Shown piece by piece: positions 11,048-22,609 of a stretch of DNA of 64,000 nt (its first letter is position 1; each line of letters opens with the position of its first letter). The stretch is taken from positions 381,796,706 through 381,860,705 of the forward strand of contig NC_085137.1 in NCBI RefSeq assembly GCF_035046485.1. The letters run 5' to 3'. The position numbers were made by a program, and so were the translations under genes. Origin of the DNA: Aedes albopictus (lineage: Eukaryota > Arthropoda > Insecta > Diptera > Culicidae). The notes under the pieces were generated by a model. The model searched no databases. It was not told the DNA's origin and was given only the letters and a program-made list of their open reading frames with translations.

Positions 11048-13169
11048 ATGGTTGAGTAATGAAATGGTTTTTTATACATAATACCTAATAACTAAATCAA
11101 CGAGTAACGCTTAGTCAGACGATCATCTTTACATAGAACATCAAAATGATATCTTTTCATTGGACTGAGATATCTGAGAAATAAATTGATTGTGCAGAAG
11201 CACCATCAACTTAGAATATGTTCTCTCGATCGAGATATCTGGTAACAAATGTATATTACATTTTTGGCTCAAAGGTCTTATCCATATGTAATCTTTGCAA
11301 CTATACTTTCGCCACCTGGTGAGTCAATTATGAAGTAAATTATCCATCAAATAGGAAGTATTGGTATTGTTTGTCAATATATTGCATCAAGATATTAATC
11401 TCAAAAGAAGTTTACTTTTATGAGGACGTTTGTCGCTCAGGGTATCTAGGATACTCAGGGAATATGTATCTATTAGCGTTTGCTTGCAGAAAAGCATAGG
11501 CATAATTTTAATTATCAAATAGATCTTGATGTATTCAACACTTTTTTCCGAAGACACGAACATTCAGAATATCAAGAAATTGAAGCTTTCAAAGCGCAAT
11601 TTCAATACACACTAGCGCCATCTACTGAGCTAATTTCGATTCATTTTATTTATCATAAGATCAGGGTTCCTGATTTCCACTTTTCATCTTCTTCCACATT
11701 CGAAGACAGTCAGCAGCGAACGGTTGTCGCTTTAGTTCGTGTGTAAAAAAAAAACCGAATCTCTAGATTTTTTTCAGTCCGGGAAACAAGACTTGAAGGA
11801 CCACACAGCTTTGAGTTACTAACTTAAAATTTTGACACGATCTTTTTAGTGAAAATGATCATTGATCAAATGATAAAACTTTTAACCTTTCTGATTTTTG
11901 CAAAGTAAGGGACGGCCTAATGATTATGCTTATTTAAAAATTAAATGAAAAAGCAGCCTGTCAATAGTTTGCTACCCTTATACAGTTCCATGCATGTATA
12001 ACTCATTTACATTTACATCACAAATCAAATCCAAGTACACGTTTACGTTAACTCGCGCAAATATACTACATCTCCGTCAACGAATAAAAATGTCATTGTC
12101 AGCAAAGTTGATCGAATCGATATCCCCCAATCCACCTTTGCCTTGCATCCCATCGCTGACATAATGAAATATGTTTCAATCATTCCCAAATCTGCTCTTG
12201 CTGATCCAAGGAAAACTTCTCTTCGGGAATCTTTCCTCGCCTTGCCTTGGACGACGACGACGACAACATGTGTGCAGCACTACTCATAGAAGGACCATTG
12301 ACTGCCACCGCTTTTCAATCCTTTTTCGATTTGCATCTACTTGTACGCCGGCATACCAACCAACCAATAACAGGATATGCCAATAAAGTCACAAAACTTT
12401 TCCCATCCACACCGCCATGTGCTGCTGCCGGCAGCCATCCAGCTAGCTTGTTTCCAGGACAGAACCGATATATTTCGGGACTTCGAGTATTTGGACTCAT
12501 AACGAAGTCGGAACGAAAACACGACACAGCAGATGTCATTTCGTTTTTTTTTTGTTCTCCGTTCATTGCTTCTCGGATTTCGATGATACGGTCAATTCCT
12601 GAGGAGTAGCGCCATCGGCTTCCATCCAGCAGTAGGTAGTCCTTGCATGCATATTTCGCCGACCGATATTCATCGCACCCTTGCCGGGCTCACTGACCGA
12701 ACAAATAAACTCCGGGGAGCATATGAGGAATATTTTTTTTCCGATTCGATGACTTGGGTCCATGCTTAAGGGCTATGCAAACTACTCTGACTTGGGTTGA
12801 CTGCTGTTGTGGGAAAAGAGTGTATTGAACATCTGTTTCGCGGTGATTCCAAAGCTTGGAATGGAGCTCTTTTTTGTTTCGATAGATTTGAAAGAAAGTT
12901 CGACTGTATCAATCAATTTCAAATTACTGTAATGTCTGTCAGAATGGGTTCAGAAAAGTCTCCTAGTCTCCACAACTTGAACTAGATATAAATAACCATT
13001 TTCTCATTTTCTTCTCGAATGAACCATTTTCAACTGCTCAATTCTATATGTGAAACTAATTTACATTTTCTTGTTCTTTTTTCAGGTAAGTTAATCTTGA
13101 ATCGACAACAACAAAAAAGTATGTATTATTTATAGAATCCTTTTTTTTCTGTCGGCTCAAAACATACGT
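11048..13169. other. Intergenic DNA, no confident gene
   Basis: Holds two relics of the CGCCnCCTAG module (near 11310 and 11600) and a short (GAC)n run at 12249-12264. Local composition around 12130-12760 is more balanced than in the repeat regions and may be single-copy DNA, but no exon with convincing coding character and splice sites was identified. Confidence 0.4.
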
Positions 13170-15886
13170 ATGAATGAATCTATCTTCACAAAAAACGTGG
13201 AGAATTCAAAGAAATTTTACAATAATCACATAAAGAATTTCGAACGAATCCCACAAGAAAAATCTAGAACTACAGGGGGATTCAACACTTATTCCTCAAA
13301 CAACTGTACTAAAACTCAACGCGATATTCTACTCAAGCTCCATAAGATTTTTTTTCGAATCCCCCAACTTTACGAGAAATTTTACAAAAATACCACAAGG
13401 AATTCTGCATGAATTTTACAACGAACTCTGCTAGAACTCTACAAAGAATTCTGCAAGAATTTTTCAAGAAATTCACGAGAATTCCACAAGAATTCTACAA
13501 GAAATCCACAAGAAATTCCGCAAAATTTCCACAAAGAATTCCACAAGAACTCCACAAAGAATTCTAAAAGAATTCTGGTAGAATTCCACTAGGAATTCTG
13601 TAAGAATTCACCAAGGAATTCTGCAAGAATTTCCCTAGGAAATCTGCATGAATTCCCGAAAGAATTCTGCAAGATTTTCCCACATAATGCTGCAAGAATT
13701 TCCCAAAAAATTCTGCAAGATTTCCCCAAGGAATTCTGCAAGATTTCCCCAAAAAATTTTACAAGAATTCCCCAAAAAACTCTACCAAGGAATTCTACAA
13801 GAATTCCCCAAGGAATTCTACAAGAATCCCCCAATGAATTCGACAAGAATTCCCCGAAGAATTCTACAAGAATTCCCCTGGGAATTCTACAAGAATTCCC
13901 CTGGGAATTCTACAAGAATTCCCCTAGGAATTCTACAAGAAATGCCCTAGGAATTCTACAAGAAATGCCCTAGGAATTCTACAAGAATTCCCCTAGGAAT
14001 TCTATAAGAATTCCCCTAGGAATTCTATAAGAATTCCCCTAGGAATTCTATAAGAATTCCCCTAAGAATTCTATAAGAATTCCCCTAGGAATTCTATAAG
14101 AATTCCCCTAGGAATTCTACAAGAATTTCCCTAGGAATTCTACAAGAATTCCCCTAGGAAATCTACAAGAATTCCCCTAGGAATACTACAAGAATTCCCC
14201 TAGGAATTCTACAAGAATTCCCCTAGGAATTCTACAAGAATTCCCCTAGGAATTCTACAAGAATTCCCCTAGGAATTCTACAAGAATTCCCCTAGGAATT
14301 CTACAAGAATTCCCCTAGGAATTCTACAAGAATTCCCCTAGGAATTCTACAAGAATTCCCCTAGGAATTCTACAAGAATTCCCCTAGGAATTCTACAAGA
14401 ATTCCCCTAGGAATTCTACAAGAATTCCCCTAGGAATTCTACAAGAATTCCCCAAGGAATTCTACAAGAATTCCCCAAGGAATTCTACAAGAATTCCCCT
14501 AGGAATTCTACAAGGATTCCCCTAGGAATTCTGCAAGAATTCCCCAAGGAATTCTGCAAGAATTCCCCAAGGAATTCTGCAAGAATTCCCCAAGGAATTC
14601 TGCAAGAATTCCCCAAGGAATTCTGCAAGAATTCCCCAAGGAATTCTGCAAGAATTCCCCAAGGAATTCTGCAAGAATTCCCCAAGGAATTCTGCAAGAA
14701 TTCCCCAAGGAATTCTGCAAGAATTCCCCAAGGAATTCTGCAAGAATTCCCCAAGGAATTCTGCAAGAATTCCCCAAGGAATTCTGCAAGAATTCCCCAA
14801 GGAATTCTGCAAGAATTCCCCAAGGAATTCTGCAAGAATTCCCCAAGGAATTCTGCAAGAATTCCCCAAGGAATTCTGCAAGAATTCCCCAAGGAATTCT
14901 GCAAGAATTCCCCAAGGAATTCTGCAAGAATTCCCCAAGGAATTCTGCAAGAATTCCCCAAGGAATTCTGCAAGAATTCCCCGAAGAATTCTGCAAGAAT
15001 TCCCCAAGGAATTCTGCAAGAATTCCCCAAGGAATTCTGCAGAATTCCCCAAGGAATTCTGCAAGAATTCCCCAAGGAATTCTGCAAGAATTCCCCAAGG
15101 AATTCTGCAAGAATTCCCCAAGGAATTCTGCAAGAATTCCCCAAGGAATTCTGCAAGAATTCCCCAAGGAATTCTGCAAGAATTCCCCAAGGAATTCTGC
15201 AAGAATTCCCCAAGGAATTCTGCAAGAATTCCCCAAGGAATTCCCCAAGGAATTCTGCAAGAATTCCCCAAGGAATTCTGCAAGAATTCCCCAAGGAATT
15301 CTGCAAGAATTCCCCAAGGAATTCTGCAAGAATTCCCCAAGGAATTCTGCAAGAATTCCCCAAGGAATTCTGCAAGAATTCCCCAAGGAATTGTGCAAGG
15401 CAGCATCCATTTATTACGTAACGCTAAAATCAACATTTTCCGATCCCCCCTCCCCCCTCCGTAACGCTTTTTTGTTTGAAAATCCTAAAATTTTTGTATG
15501 GGCCGTAACGCTCAGCTGTACTCCCTCCCTCCCCCTAGAGCGTTACGTAATTTGTGGACGGCGCCCAAGAATTCCCCAAGGAATTCTGCAAGAATTCCCC
15601 AAGGAATTCTGCAAGAATTCCCCAAGGAATTCTGCAAGAATTCCCCAAGGAATTCTGCAAGAATTCCCCAAGGAATTCTGCAAGAATTCCCCAAGGAATT
15701 CTGCAAGAATTCCCCAAGGAATTCTGCAAGAATTCCCCAAGGAATTCTGCAAGAATTCCCCAAGGAATTCTGCAAGAATTCCCCAAGGAATTCTGCAAGA
15801 ATTCCCCAAGGAATTCTGCAAGAATTCCACAAGGAATTCTGCAAGACTTCCACAAGGAATTCTGCAAGAATTCCACAAGGAATTCT
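13170..15886. repeat. 23-bp EcoRI-rich minisatellite array, left part
   Basis: The array is built on a 23-bp unit, GGAATTCTGC-AAGAATTCCCCAA, which is a degenerate dimer of ~11- and 12-bp halves each holding GAATTC. Three zones are visible: degenerate units at 13190-13850, a block with CTAGGAATTCTAC units at ~13850-14520, and an almost identical CAAGGAATTCTGC block at ~14520-15395 and 15567-15820. The last units before 15881 switch to a CCACAAGG variant. Because 23 is not a multiple of 3 and the unit has no stop on the minus strand, all three minus frames stay open for ~300 codons; these are artefacts, not genes. Confidence 0.95.
15400..15565. mobile_element. 166-bp MITE inside the minisatellite
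   Basis: The inverted ends are GCAGCATCCATTTATTACG on the left and, as reverse complement, GGCGCCGTCCACAAATTACG on the right. Both continue into TAACGCT. CAAG flanks both sides (15396-15399 and 15566-15569) and occurs once in each undisturbed satellite unit, so the empty site is obvious. The interior has C-rich runs and no coding frame. Confidence 0.8.
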
Positions 15887-17214
15887 CAGGGTGGCCACAG
15901 ACTCGGGAAATTCGGGAAATGCGGGAAAAAGTCGGGAATTAAAATTCATCGGGAAATATGCGGGAATAAGTCGGGAATTTTGTTTATGATCGGGAATTTT
16001 TAAAATTATGTGTAACGCCTCCAGCATGTAAACTGAAACCTAGATTTATGAACCTTGACTCACTTCAAATCCAGATTCTTACAAAGTTTCGGGAGGCTCA
16101 CGCAGGGATTTCAAAATCCTGATGAGCGTTGGTTTCTGAATAACGAGTGATTTCTTGTTTGATAAAGACTATCCGGGTGACAGGTTTTTATTGTCCGGAT
16201 GCTCGAATTCAGTTTGGACACAAACATATTTTAAATCACAATTTTTAAAAATGAAGTTTTGAAATCTATGAAAACGTGAAAAAAGTATCGGAAAAAATAA
16301 TTCTGGTAGCCAAATTTTGAATGATTTTATCAGAAATGCTATAAAATACTTCTCCAGCATTTTCTTTGAAAAGTTTTAGCTTGTTACATTTGTATCAAAA
16401 TGGAGAAATTAGTGACATAGTTTTAAAGATTCTATCCAGACTTTTTTTTTTCTGTAGTAGTTCCTTATAGTAGTCAGGATTTTTTGCCGGAATATCTGGC
16501 TGAGTTTTAGGACAAGTTTCAATTAATGTTTTCATTGGAACTTTTTATAATAATTCCTTAATTCGCTAGTGGAGGAAATTATTGCTTTGTTGGAGTTTTT
16601 AAGGGTTTTTCTAGAAATTTCAGTTCATAGAAAAGCTCCCTGCAATCACAAAATCCATCACACTAACAATTTGGCATTTAAAAAAAATGGAATAATTACT
16701 AAAAGCATCAATAATTCAGTCGTCTTTGAAGAGTCTCTGATGGTTTTTTCATGGAATTATGAATTGATGACGAAATACTGGAAGAAACTCTTAAAGTGTT
16801 TTCTGTGTAGCGATTTGTAGAATTACTGGATTAATTTATAACTGAATACCAAGAATCCTTGAAATCACTGATATTACAACGGAGGCAAAATTGCAAGTTG
16901 GAAATCAGAAGACAGGATAATCTAGACTTTTTTTATGAAATCTTTCAATGTCTGCTGAAGGAATTCCTGGTGTTACCAATGTAAAAGCTTCTTGCATTAT
17001 TTCCTTAAGACAGACATGTGAACATTATAGAAGTGCTTTCAACCTTAATTCTTAATGTAAATCTGAAGAATTGCTTTATGTCCTTTTTGGGGTTCTGCAA
17101 GATTTGCTGACGAAACATTGTCCTGAAATCTTGAATGTCAAATATGCCTTATACTGAAATAATGTTAAGCCCTTCTTGTAAATATATCTGATGTTCTTTT
17201 TTGTGCTACCTATG

Positions 17215-17290
17215 CTGCCGTTAATCGCATATTTGTCCCATTTGCATAGGAAATCCAGCAAAGATGGGACTGATATGCGATTCACGGCAG
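17215..17290. mobile_element. 76-bp MITE, 4-bp TSD (TATG)
   Basis: The ends CTGCCGTTAATCGCATATTT and, as reverse complement, CTGCCGTGAATCGCATATCA form the inverted repeat. TATG flanks it at 17211-17214 and 17291-17294. It shares its ends with the 414-bp MITE at 27285-27698, making it a very short deletion derivative of that family. Confidence 0.8.
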
Positions 17291-17526
17291 TATGTGCCTG
17301 AACCTCATTTTGCACCCAATTTCCAAACTGGGTAACTCTCGCTGAGACCGGCCCACTATTTACACCTTGTCTTCAAAAATGATTAAGGTGCCGATTTTCT
17401 GAAAGCCCTCGCTAAAAAAGTAAGAAAAATGCATTTGTTTTCTCAAATTGATGGACCCCCCGTTAGTTAAAGCCACAACAATTTTTGCAGACCCCTCGAT
17501 TTTGGTCAAATGGTGGCTCACTTAAA

Positions 17527-17728
17527 GGGTGCTATTACACTCTTTGTCCAGACAACAAACATTTGACCACTTTTGACAGATGAATTTTGGCAGGTTGTTT
17601 GACTCTGTTTGTCCCTATTCGTTTTTCGAGAGTGACAAATATTTTTGTTTGCCATGTACACCTTGGCCAAAATTTAACTGTCAAAAGTGGTCAAATATTT
17701 TGCATTGGTCAAAGAGTGTCATATTAGC
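17527..17728. mobile_element. 202-bp MITE in the foldback left arm
   Basis: The inverted ends GGGTGCTATTACACTCTTTG and, as reverse complement, GCTAATATGACACTCTTTGA continue to CATTTGACCACTTTTGACAG and its mirror near 17680-17700. The other arm of the host foldback reads straight through as CACTTAAACCG, so the insertion duplicated TAAA (17523-17526 and 17729-17732), or TTAA with one change. There is no coding capacity. Confidence 0.8.
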
Positions 17729-17760
17729 TAAACCGCTATAACTCGAAAGTTTCTCCAAAA

Positions 17761-20196
17761 GATTGTGCGATATTTGCCAGAAAACCGTTCGCCAGAAAAC
17801 CATTCGCCAGAATGACAAACGCCAGAAAACCATTTGCCAGAAAGTACCATTTGCCAGAATACTATTTGCCCGAAAGTACCATTTGCCAGAATGTACCAAT
17901 CCCCAGAATTTAATATTAAATATTAAGTTCTGGGGATTGGTACATTCTGGCAAATGGTACTTTCGGGCAAATAGAAATTTTCTCCGTTTTCTAAGAATTA
18001 ATTGAAACTAAAGATGTGATTGTGAGAATTTGGTGGATATAATTCAGTCCATTTACATAAAAAAATGTCATAAGTTTCAATCGTTTACAATAATTCAATA
18101 TTTTCACTGCTAGGATGATCTCTTGGTTTGTTCCGAGAAAGGACGACTAGGGCTAGAACAACGAAAACAACAGGAAATGATTCACCGGTAGTTCTTGAGC
18201 AAAGAGAAAATCGATGAAAAGATATCGATCATAGCAGATACGCCTGTATGATACTAAGCGCGCGACTTCGATGTAACTAGGCTATAAGTGCATATGTCCA
18301 CAAATATCTGCTATGGTCAAAATACTGCTGACCGAAGTCCATTAGGCCGAATGTTCAATAGGTAGAATGGTGATCACGAATCGCAATTCAGTGATTATGG
18401 AACAGGAATTGGAACGGTTTCTTAAATTTGTTCGGTTTTCCAATAATTAGCTGATACTTATACAATTTTAATATTGCCTTATTGTTTTACTGCAATCAAC
18501 AATTTATGCCAAAAACTAGTCTTACGATGAAACTAGAAAGAACAGCCTATGTTCAAAAGAAGGTAAAATTCACTAGTTGAACATCAACGGTTTCGGTGCA
18601 AAAAACTATTTTTCTACAATGAAACTATTCTCTCTAGTTCAAATAGTGAATTTTTCCTTCTTCTGAACACAGGCTGTTCTTTCTAGTTTCATCTAGTCTA
18701 GTTTTTGGCATAAATTGTTGATTATGTTAGAATCGTAAAGCAATATTAATATTGCGGAACAAATAGTTAAATTATTGAAAAAAAAATAACAGATCTTAAA
18801 CCCGTATATTGTTCCTATATTTAAAAGAAGGAAAGATTAATGGGTAAAATTCAGTAGCTCTAACTTCAACAATTGTTTTGACAGCATAAAAGAAGAAAAC
18901 GAAAAAAAATATGGCCATTCGGCAAAATAACTTTTTGACTCAATGACATTCGACCCGATGGCCTTCAGCCGAATGCCCTTACACCATTGATAGTAAGATT
19001 CTATAACAGTAGCCGGAGCGCCATTAGATAAGCCCAAATATGTTAAGCTCACATGTTACAATCACCGTGATAAGGGAATATATTGGTTAGAAATGGCGCA
19101 CATAAACTAAGAAGTTCATCTAGAAAGAACAGCAGATGATTAAAAGAAGGAATAAACTGCTGGAAATATTAGAATCAATTTCCTCAAGAACAAGCTTTTT
19201 AGGCCATATATTCGGCCTAATGGTACATTCAAGCTTGTGATATTGGGGGTACTGGCTTTCGGGCAGTGACAGTCAGGCTAATGGTATAGGTAAAACCGTC
19301 ACTTAAGTTATTATTTCTGTGTATTTTACTTGTTGCTTCTATAAGGTTTTTGTGTATGGTATTCGATTGACTTCAGTGTGTGATCAACAATTCCGGGTAA
19401 TTTTGCTGTTTGGCACCAAAATTATTATTTAAAGTGATCATGTTATTTTTATTGTCAAAAATAAGCTTTAAAATTACTTTCAATTGAAAGAAGGGAATCT
19501 TTGAAAAATGTTAGTTAAGCCAAAAATTCCATATCAGTAAAAGCTGGAAAGAACATCCTACGTGTTGAAGAAAGGAAAATCCTTCTATTGATCAAATTCC
19601 ATCAAAATAATATTTGATCAATTGGATCCACATCCTGATAAACTTGTCCACAAAACAAATTTGTGGAAATGTTCTAGCTGTTGTTCGCAATAAAATATTA
19701 AATAACGTAAGAGATTTAATGTATTGTAAAGTTTGAAAGGTTTGAGTTCACATCAATTTATTGTTTCAGAGTGATTTGCCCTTCTTCAAACTATAGGCTT
19801 TTCTTTAAAAGTTACTCTAAAATTATTTAATGTTTGCTCTTACATCAGTTCCAATAATTTATTTAACTTTCGCATATAAATCTGAACAAAATTAAAATTT
19901 TACATTTTTACAATCGTTATTGTGGGCTAATCAGTCCAAAACAAATAAAAAACACGATTTATTTTTTCAATAAGAATGCTTTAAATTATCATTAGATTGC
20001 GACCACTTCTGGATTGAGAACTTCGGAAAATTTCTGGGAAATGGTACTTTCTGGAGAATGGTACATTCTGGCAAATGGTTTTCTGGGAAATGGTTCTTTC
20101 TGGCAAACGGTTTTCTGGGAAATGGTATTTTCTGGCAAATGTCATTCTGGCCAGTGGCATTCTGGCGAATGGTTTTCTGGCAAATATCGCACAATC
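17761..20196. mobile_element. Unclassified 2.4-kb element with iterated TTGCCAGAA ends, 8-bp TSD
   Basis: The terminal inverted repeat GATTGTGCGATATTTGCCAG is present at both ends and runs into arrays of ~15-18-bp units (CCATTTGCCAGAAAGTA-like) at 17775-17970 and, inverted, at 20030-20190. A perfect 8-bp TSD, CTCCAAAA, flanks it (17753-17760 and 20197-20204). The right arm of the surrounding foldback (~21030-21060) supplies the uninterrupted target. Inside are ATTAGGCCGAATG-like motifs (18345, 18965, 19215) and modules pairing CTTCTTTTnAACATAGG with CTGTTCTTTCTAGTTT. Both features link it to the element at 47116-49460. No transposase frame was seen. Confidence 0.85.
17862..17974. repeat. Near-perfect 113-bp palindrome in the array
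   Basis: The arms start CTATTTGCCCGAAAGTACC and end GGTACTTTCGGGCAAATAG, meeting at an AT-rich centre (TAATATTAAATATTA) at about 17918. Only one mismatch was seen in ~56 bp. It lies at the inner edge of the left iterated end of the 17761-20196 element. Confidence 0.85.
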
Positions 20197-22091
20197 CTCC
20201 AAAAACCACCTTAAAACGAATTGTTGTTGAAAAGAGGAGAGATAGAGCTACTATTTACAATAATAAAAAGTTGGGTCGGCCATATTGATTTTGGCCGCCA
20301 TCTTGGATTTTTATATCAAAACATTTTTTTCACAATGAGGGCAACCACCGATTTTCAAAATGTTTGCATCAATTGAAAGCTGAGGCATTTATACATAACA
20401 TATCAAAAAATACATCTCTAATTTTTTGATATGTTATGTTTCCTATCAAAAGTTATCTGCAGTTTTGTAAATTAAGCCACGTTTTCTCCATACATTTCCA
20501 TGCGCACCGGCAACGACATGCAACAGCATCCGAGTTTACGCCTGCATGTATACACAAAGGCACGTGACGCAAAATTTGGCCAAATCGGAGGTTCGTTTCC
20601 GTTTTTTGACTGTTTCTCAATGATGCGGGCATTGTTTTCATAACTTTTATAGTGTTTTGAAAAGCTTGAACCTTCAGCTTTCCATTAGTGGACTCAGAAT
20701 TTAAATTTGTGCTCGTAAACACTGCGAAATAACGCTGCATTTATGTAAACGGCCGGCACCGGGCCCAGTGCGCAAAAGTAGCATGATTTACAAAACGGCT
20801 GATAGCTTTTGAAAGAAGAAAAAGACATCTCTAATTTTTTGATATGTTATGTATAAATGTCTCAGCTTTCAAAATTTTGATAATCGGAGGTTGCCCTCAT
20901 GTTGAAAAAAATATTTTGGTATAAAAATCCAAGATGGCGGCCAAAATCAATATGGCCGACCCAACGTTTTATTTTTGTAAATAGTAGCTCTATCTTTCCT
21001 CTTTTCAGCAACAATTCGTTTTGAGGTGGTTTTTGGAGAAACTTTCGAGTTATAACGGTTTAAGTGAGCCACCATTTGACCAAAATCGAGGGGTCTGCAA
21101 AAATTGTTGTGGATTTGACTAACGGGGGGTCCATCAATTTGAGTAACCAAATGCATTTTTCTTACTTTTTTAGCGAGGGCTTTCAAATAATCGGCACTTT
21201 AAACATTTTTGAAGACAAGGTGTAAATAGTGGGCCGGTCTCAGCGAGAATTACCCAACTATAAAATTATGATTTTCAGCAGTGCCTCAACGAAAATTCCG
21301 TTGTTCCGGATTTATGCCCGGGGAACTGGAGTAACCTTCATAACAGGTAGTGGTGCAACCTTTAATTCGCCTTCGAAAACTAACTTGCGACACATTAAAC
21401 TTCATGATTTTGCAAAACAGGAGTAGGGTAGAAGCTTCAGTTTTGGCCAGCCCGGAGTTTTGGCCATAGTGTGGTATTCAGGTATTGGTAGTTTTCATTA
21501 GATTATTAGTTATTTTTATAAAAATGATTTCCCTTAGACTGGCCTTCTAGGGATTTCAAGTAAACTGGCCACGTCTCCGGATGTTCCGGAAACCTGGTGC
21601 CCACAGAAAAGTGACCACTTTTTGATCATTTTTGGAACCTAGCTTGCGACATATCACACTTCATGATTTTGCAGAACAAGACTATTTGAACAACATGGTA
21701 CTAGGGATTTTGGGTACAATGGCAACCTCTCCAGATATGGGAGATGGATTGTACATACATACAATACATACGATGGCAACCTCTCCGAATATCCCGGAAA
21801 GCTGGTGTCTCTAGGGAAGTGTGCACTTTTTGATTGGTTCTGAAAAATCAATATTCAACTTACTTGGAAAGTTCTTCAACAATAAGATTTGAAATTAATC
21901 CCAGAATAACGATATTTTCCTGTGTCACTGTAAATATTTCAGTTTTACAGATCCACTTAAAAGTTTGGATTCTTGGATGTTTTACATGCTCCATAGGTAT
22001 ATAAAGAAAAGTCGGGAAAATTCAAAATAAATGCGGGAAAAAGTCGGGAAAAATGCGGGAATTTCAATTTCGATTTTGTGTGGCCACCCTG

Positions 22092-22600
22092 AATTCTGCA
22101 AGAATTCCACAAGGAATTCTGCAAGAATTCCACAAGGAATTCTGCAAGAATTCCACAAGGAAATCTGCAAGAATTCCACAAGGAATTCTGCAAGAATTCC
22201 ACAAGGAATTCTGCAAGAATTCCACAAGGAATTCTGCAAGAATTCCACAAGAAATTCTGCAAGAATTCCACAAGGAATTCTGCAAGAATTCCACAAGGAC
22301 TTCTGCAATAATTCCACCAGGAATTCTGCAAGAATTCCACAAGGAATTCTGCAAAATTTCCACAAAAAAATCTGTGAGGATTCCACAAGCAATTCCGCAG
22401 GAATCCCACAAGAACAAAATGGGGATTTTACACTAATTGCACAAACAACTCTACTAGAACTCAACGCAACAATCTATGTACTTGAACTTCACAAGGAATT
22501 CTGTAAGAATTCCGCAATTCTACAAGGAATTCTGTAAGATATCCACAAGTAAATCTACAAGAATTTCCCAAAACATTCGGTAAAATTCCACAAAGAAGGG
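22092..22600. repeat. 23-bp minisatellite array, right part
   Basis: Units of the form AAGAATTCCACAAGGAATTCTGC run from 22092 to ~22350, then decay to ~22600. They match the last units left of 15887 rather than the CCCCAAGG core. This supports one original array split by the 6.2-kb insertion. Open frames on both strands follow from the stop-free unit and are not genes. Confidence 0.9.
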
Positions 22601-22609
22601 GCGTTTAAA

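Larger units (their letters stand above)
17329..21256. mobile_element. Foldback element with ~0.5-kb inverted arms
   Basis: The left arm starts TGGGTAACTCTCGCTGAGAC and the right arm is its reverse complement ending at 21256. The arms remain recognisable through CGGCCCACTATTTACACC, GAAAGCCCTCGCT, the GGCCGCCATCTTGGATTTTT segment and ATCTCTAATTTTTTGATATG into a ~300-bp centre near 20490-20770. The left arm is interrupted by insertions at 17527-17728 and 17761-20196, which the right arm lacks. Original length would be about 1.28 kb. No TSD longer than AC was resolved. Confidence 0.85.
15887..22091. mobile_element. 6.2-kb hAT-like insertion splitting the minisatellite
   Basis: Both ends carry the 13-bp terminal inverted repeat CAGGGTGGCCACA, of the CAGGG type common in hAT elements. 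They are followed by GCGGGAAAAAGTCGGGAA motifs on the same strand at both ends. Satellite DNA of the same CCACAAGG variant lies on both sides and AATTCT is repeated at the junctions (15881-15886 and 22092-22097). In a repetitive target the true TSD length (8 expected for hAT) cannot be fixed. Without the later insertions the element is ~2.3 kb. No transposase frame was found, so it is non-autonomous or decayed. Confidence 0.75.

Noticed and set aside
14485..15436. Three overlapping ~300-codon open frames on the minus strand (and similar ones at 15498-16027 and 21957-22537)
   Set aside because: They are produced by a 23-bp stop-free repeat read in three phases. No promoter, start context or non-repeat sequence supports a protein.
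13170..15886. CRISPR-like regular repeats
   Set aside because: Units are contiguous with no unique spacers, and the surrounding DNA is eukaryotic transposon-rich sequence.
17681..20288. Short repetitive open frames in the TTGCCAGAA arrays
   Set aside because: Generated by the iterated end units of the element. They occur on both strands with the same peptide patterns.
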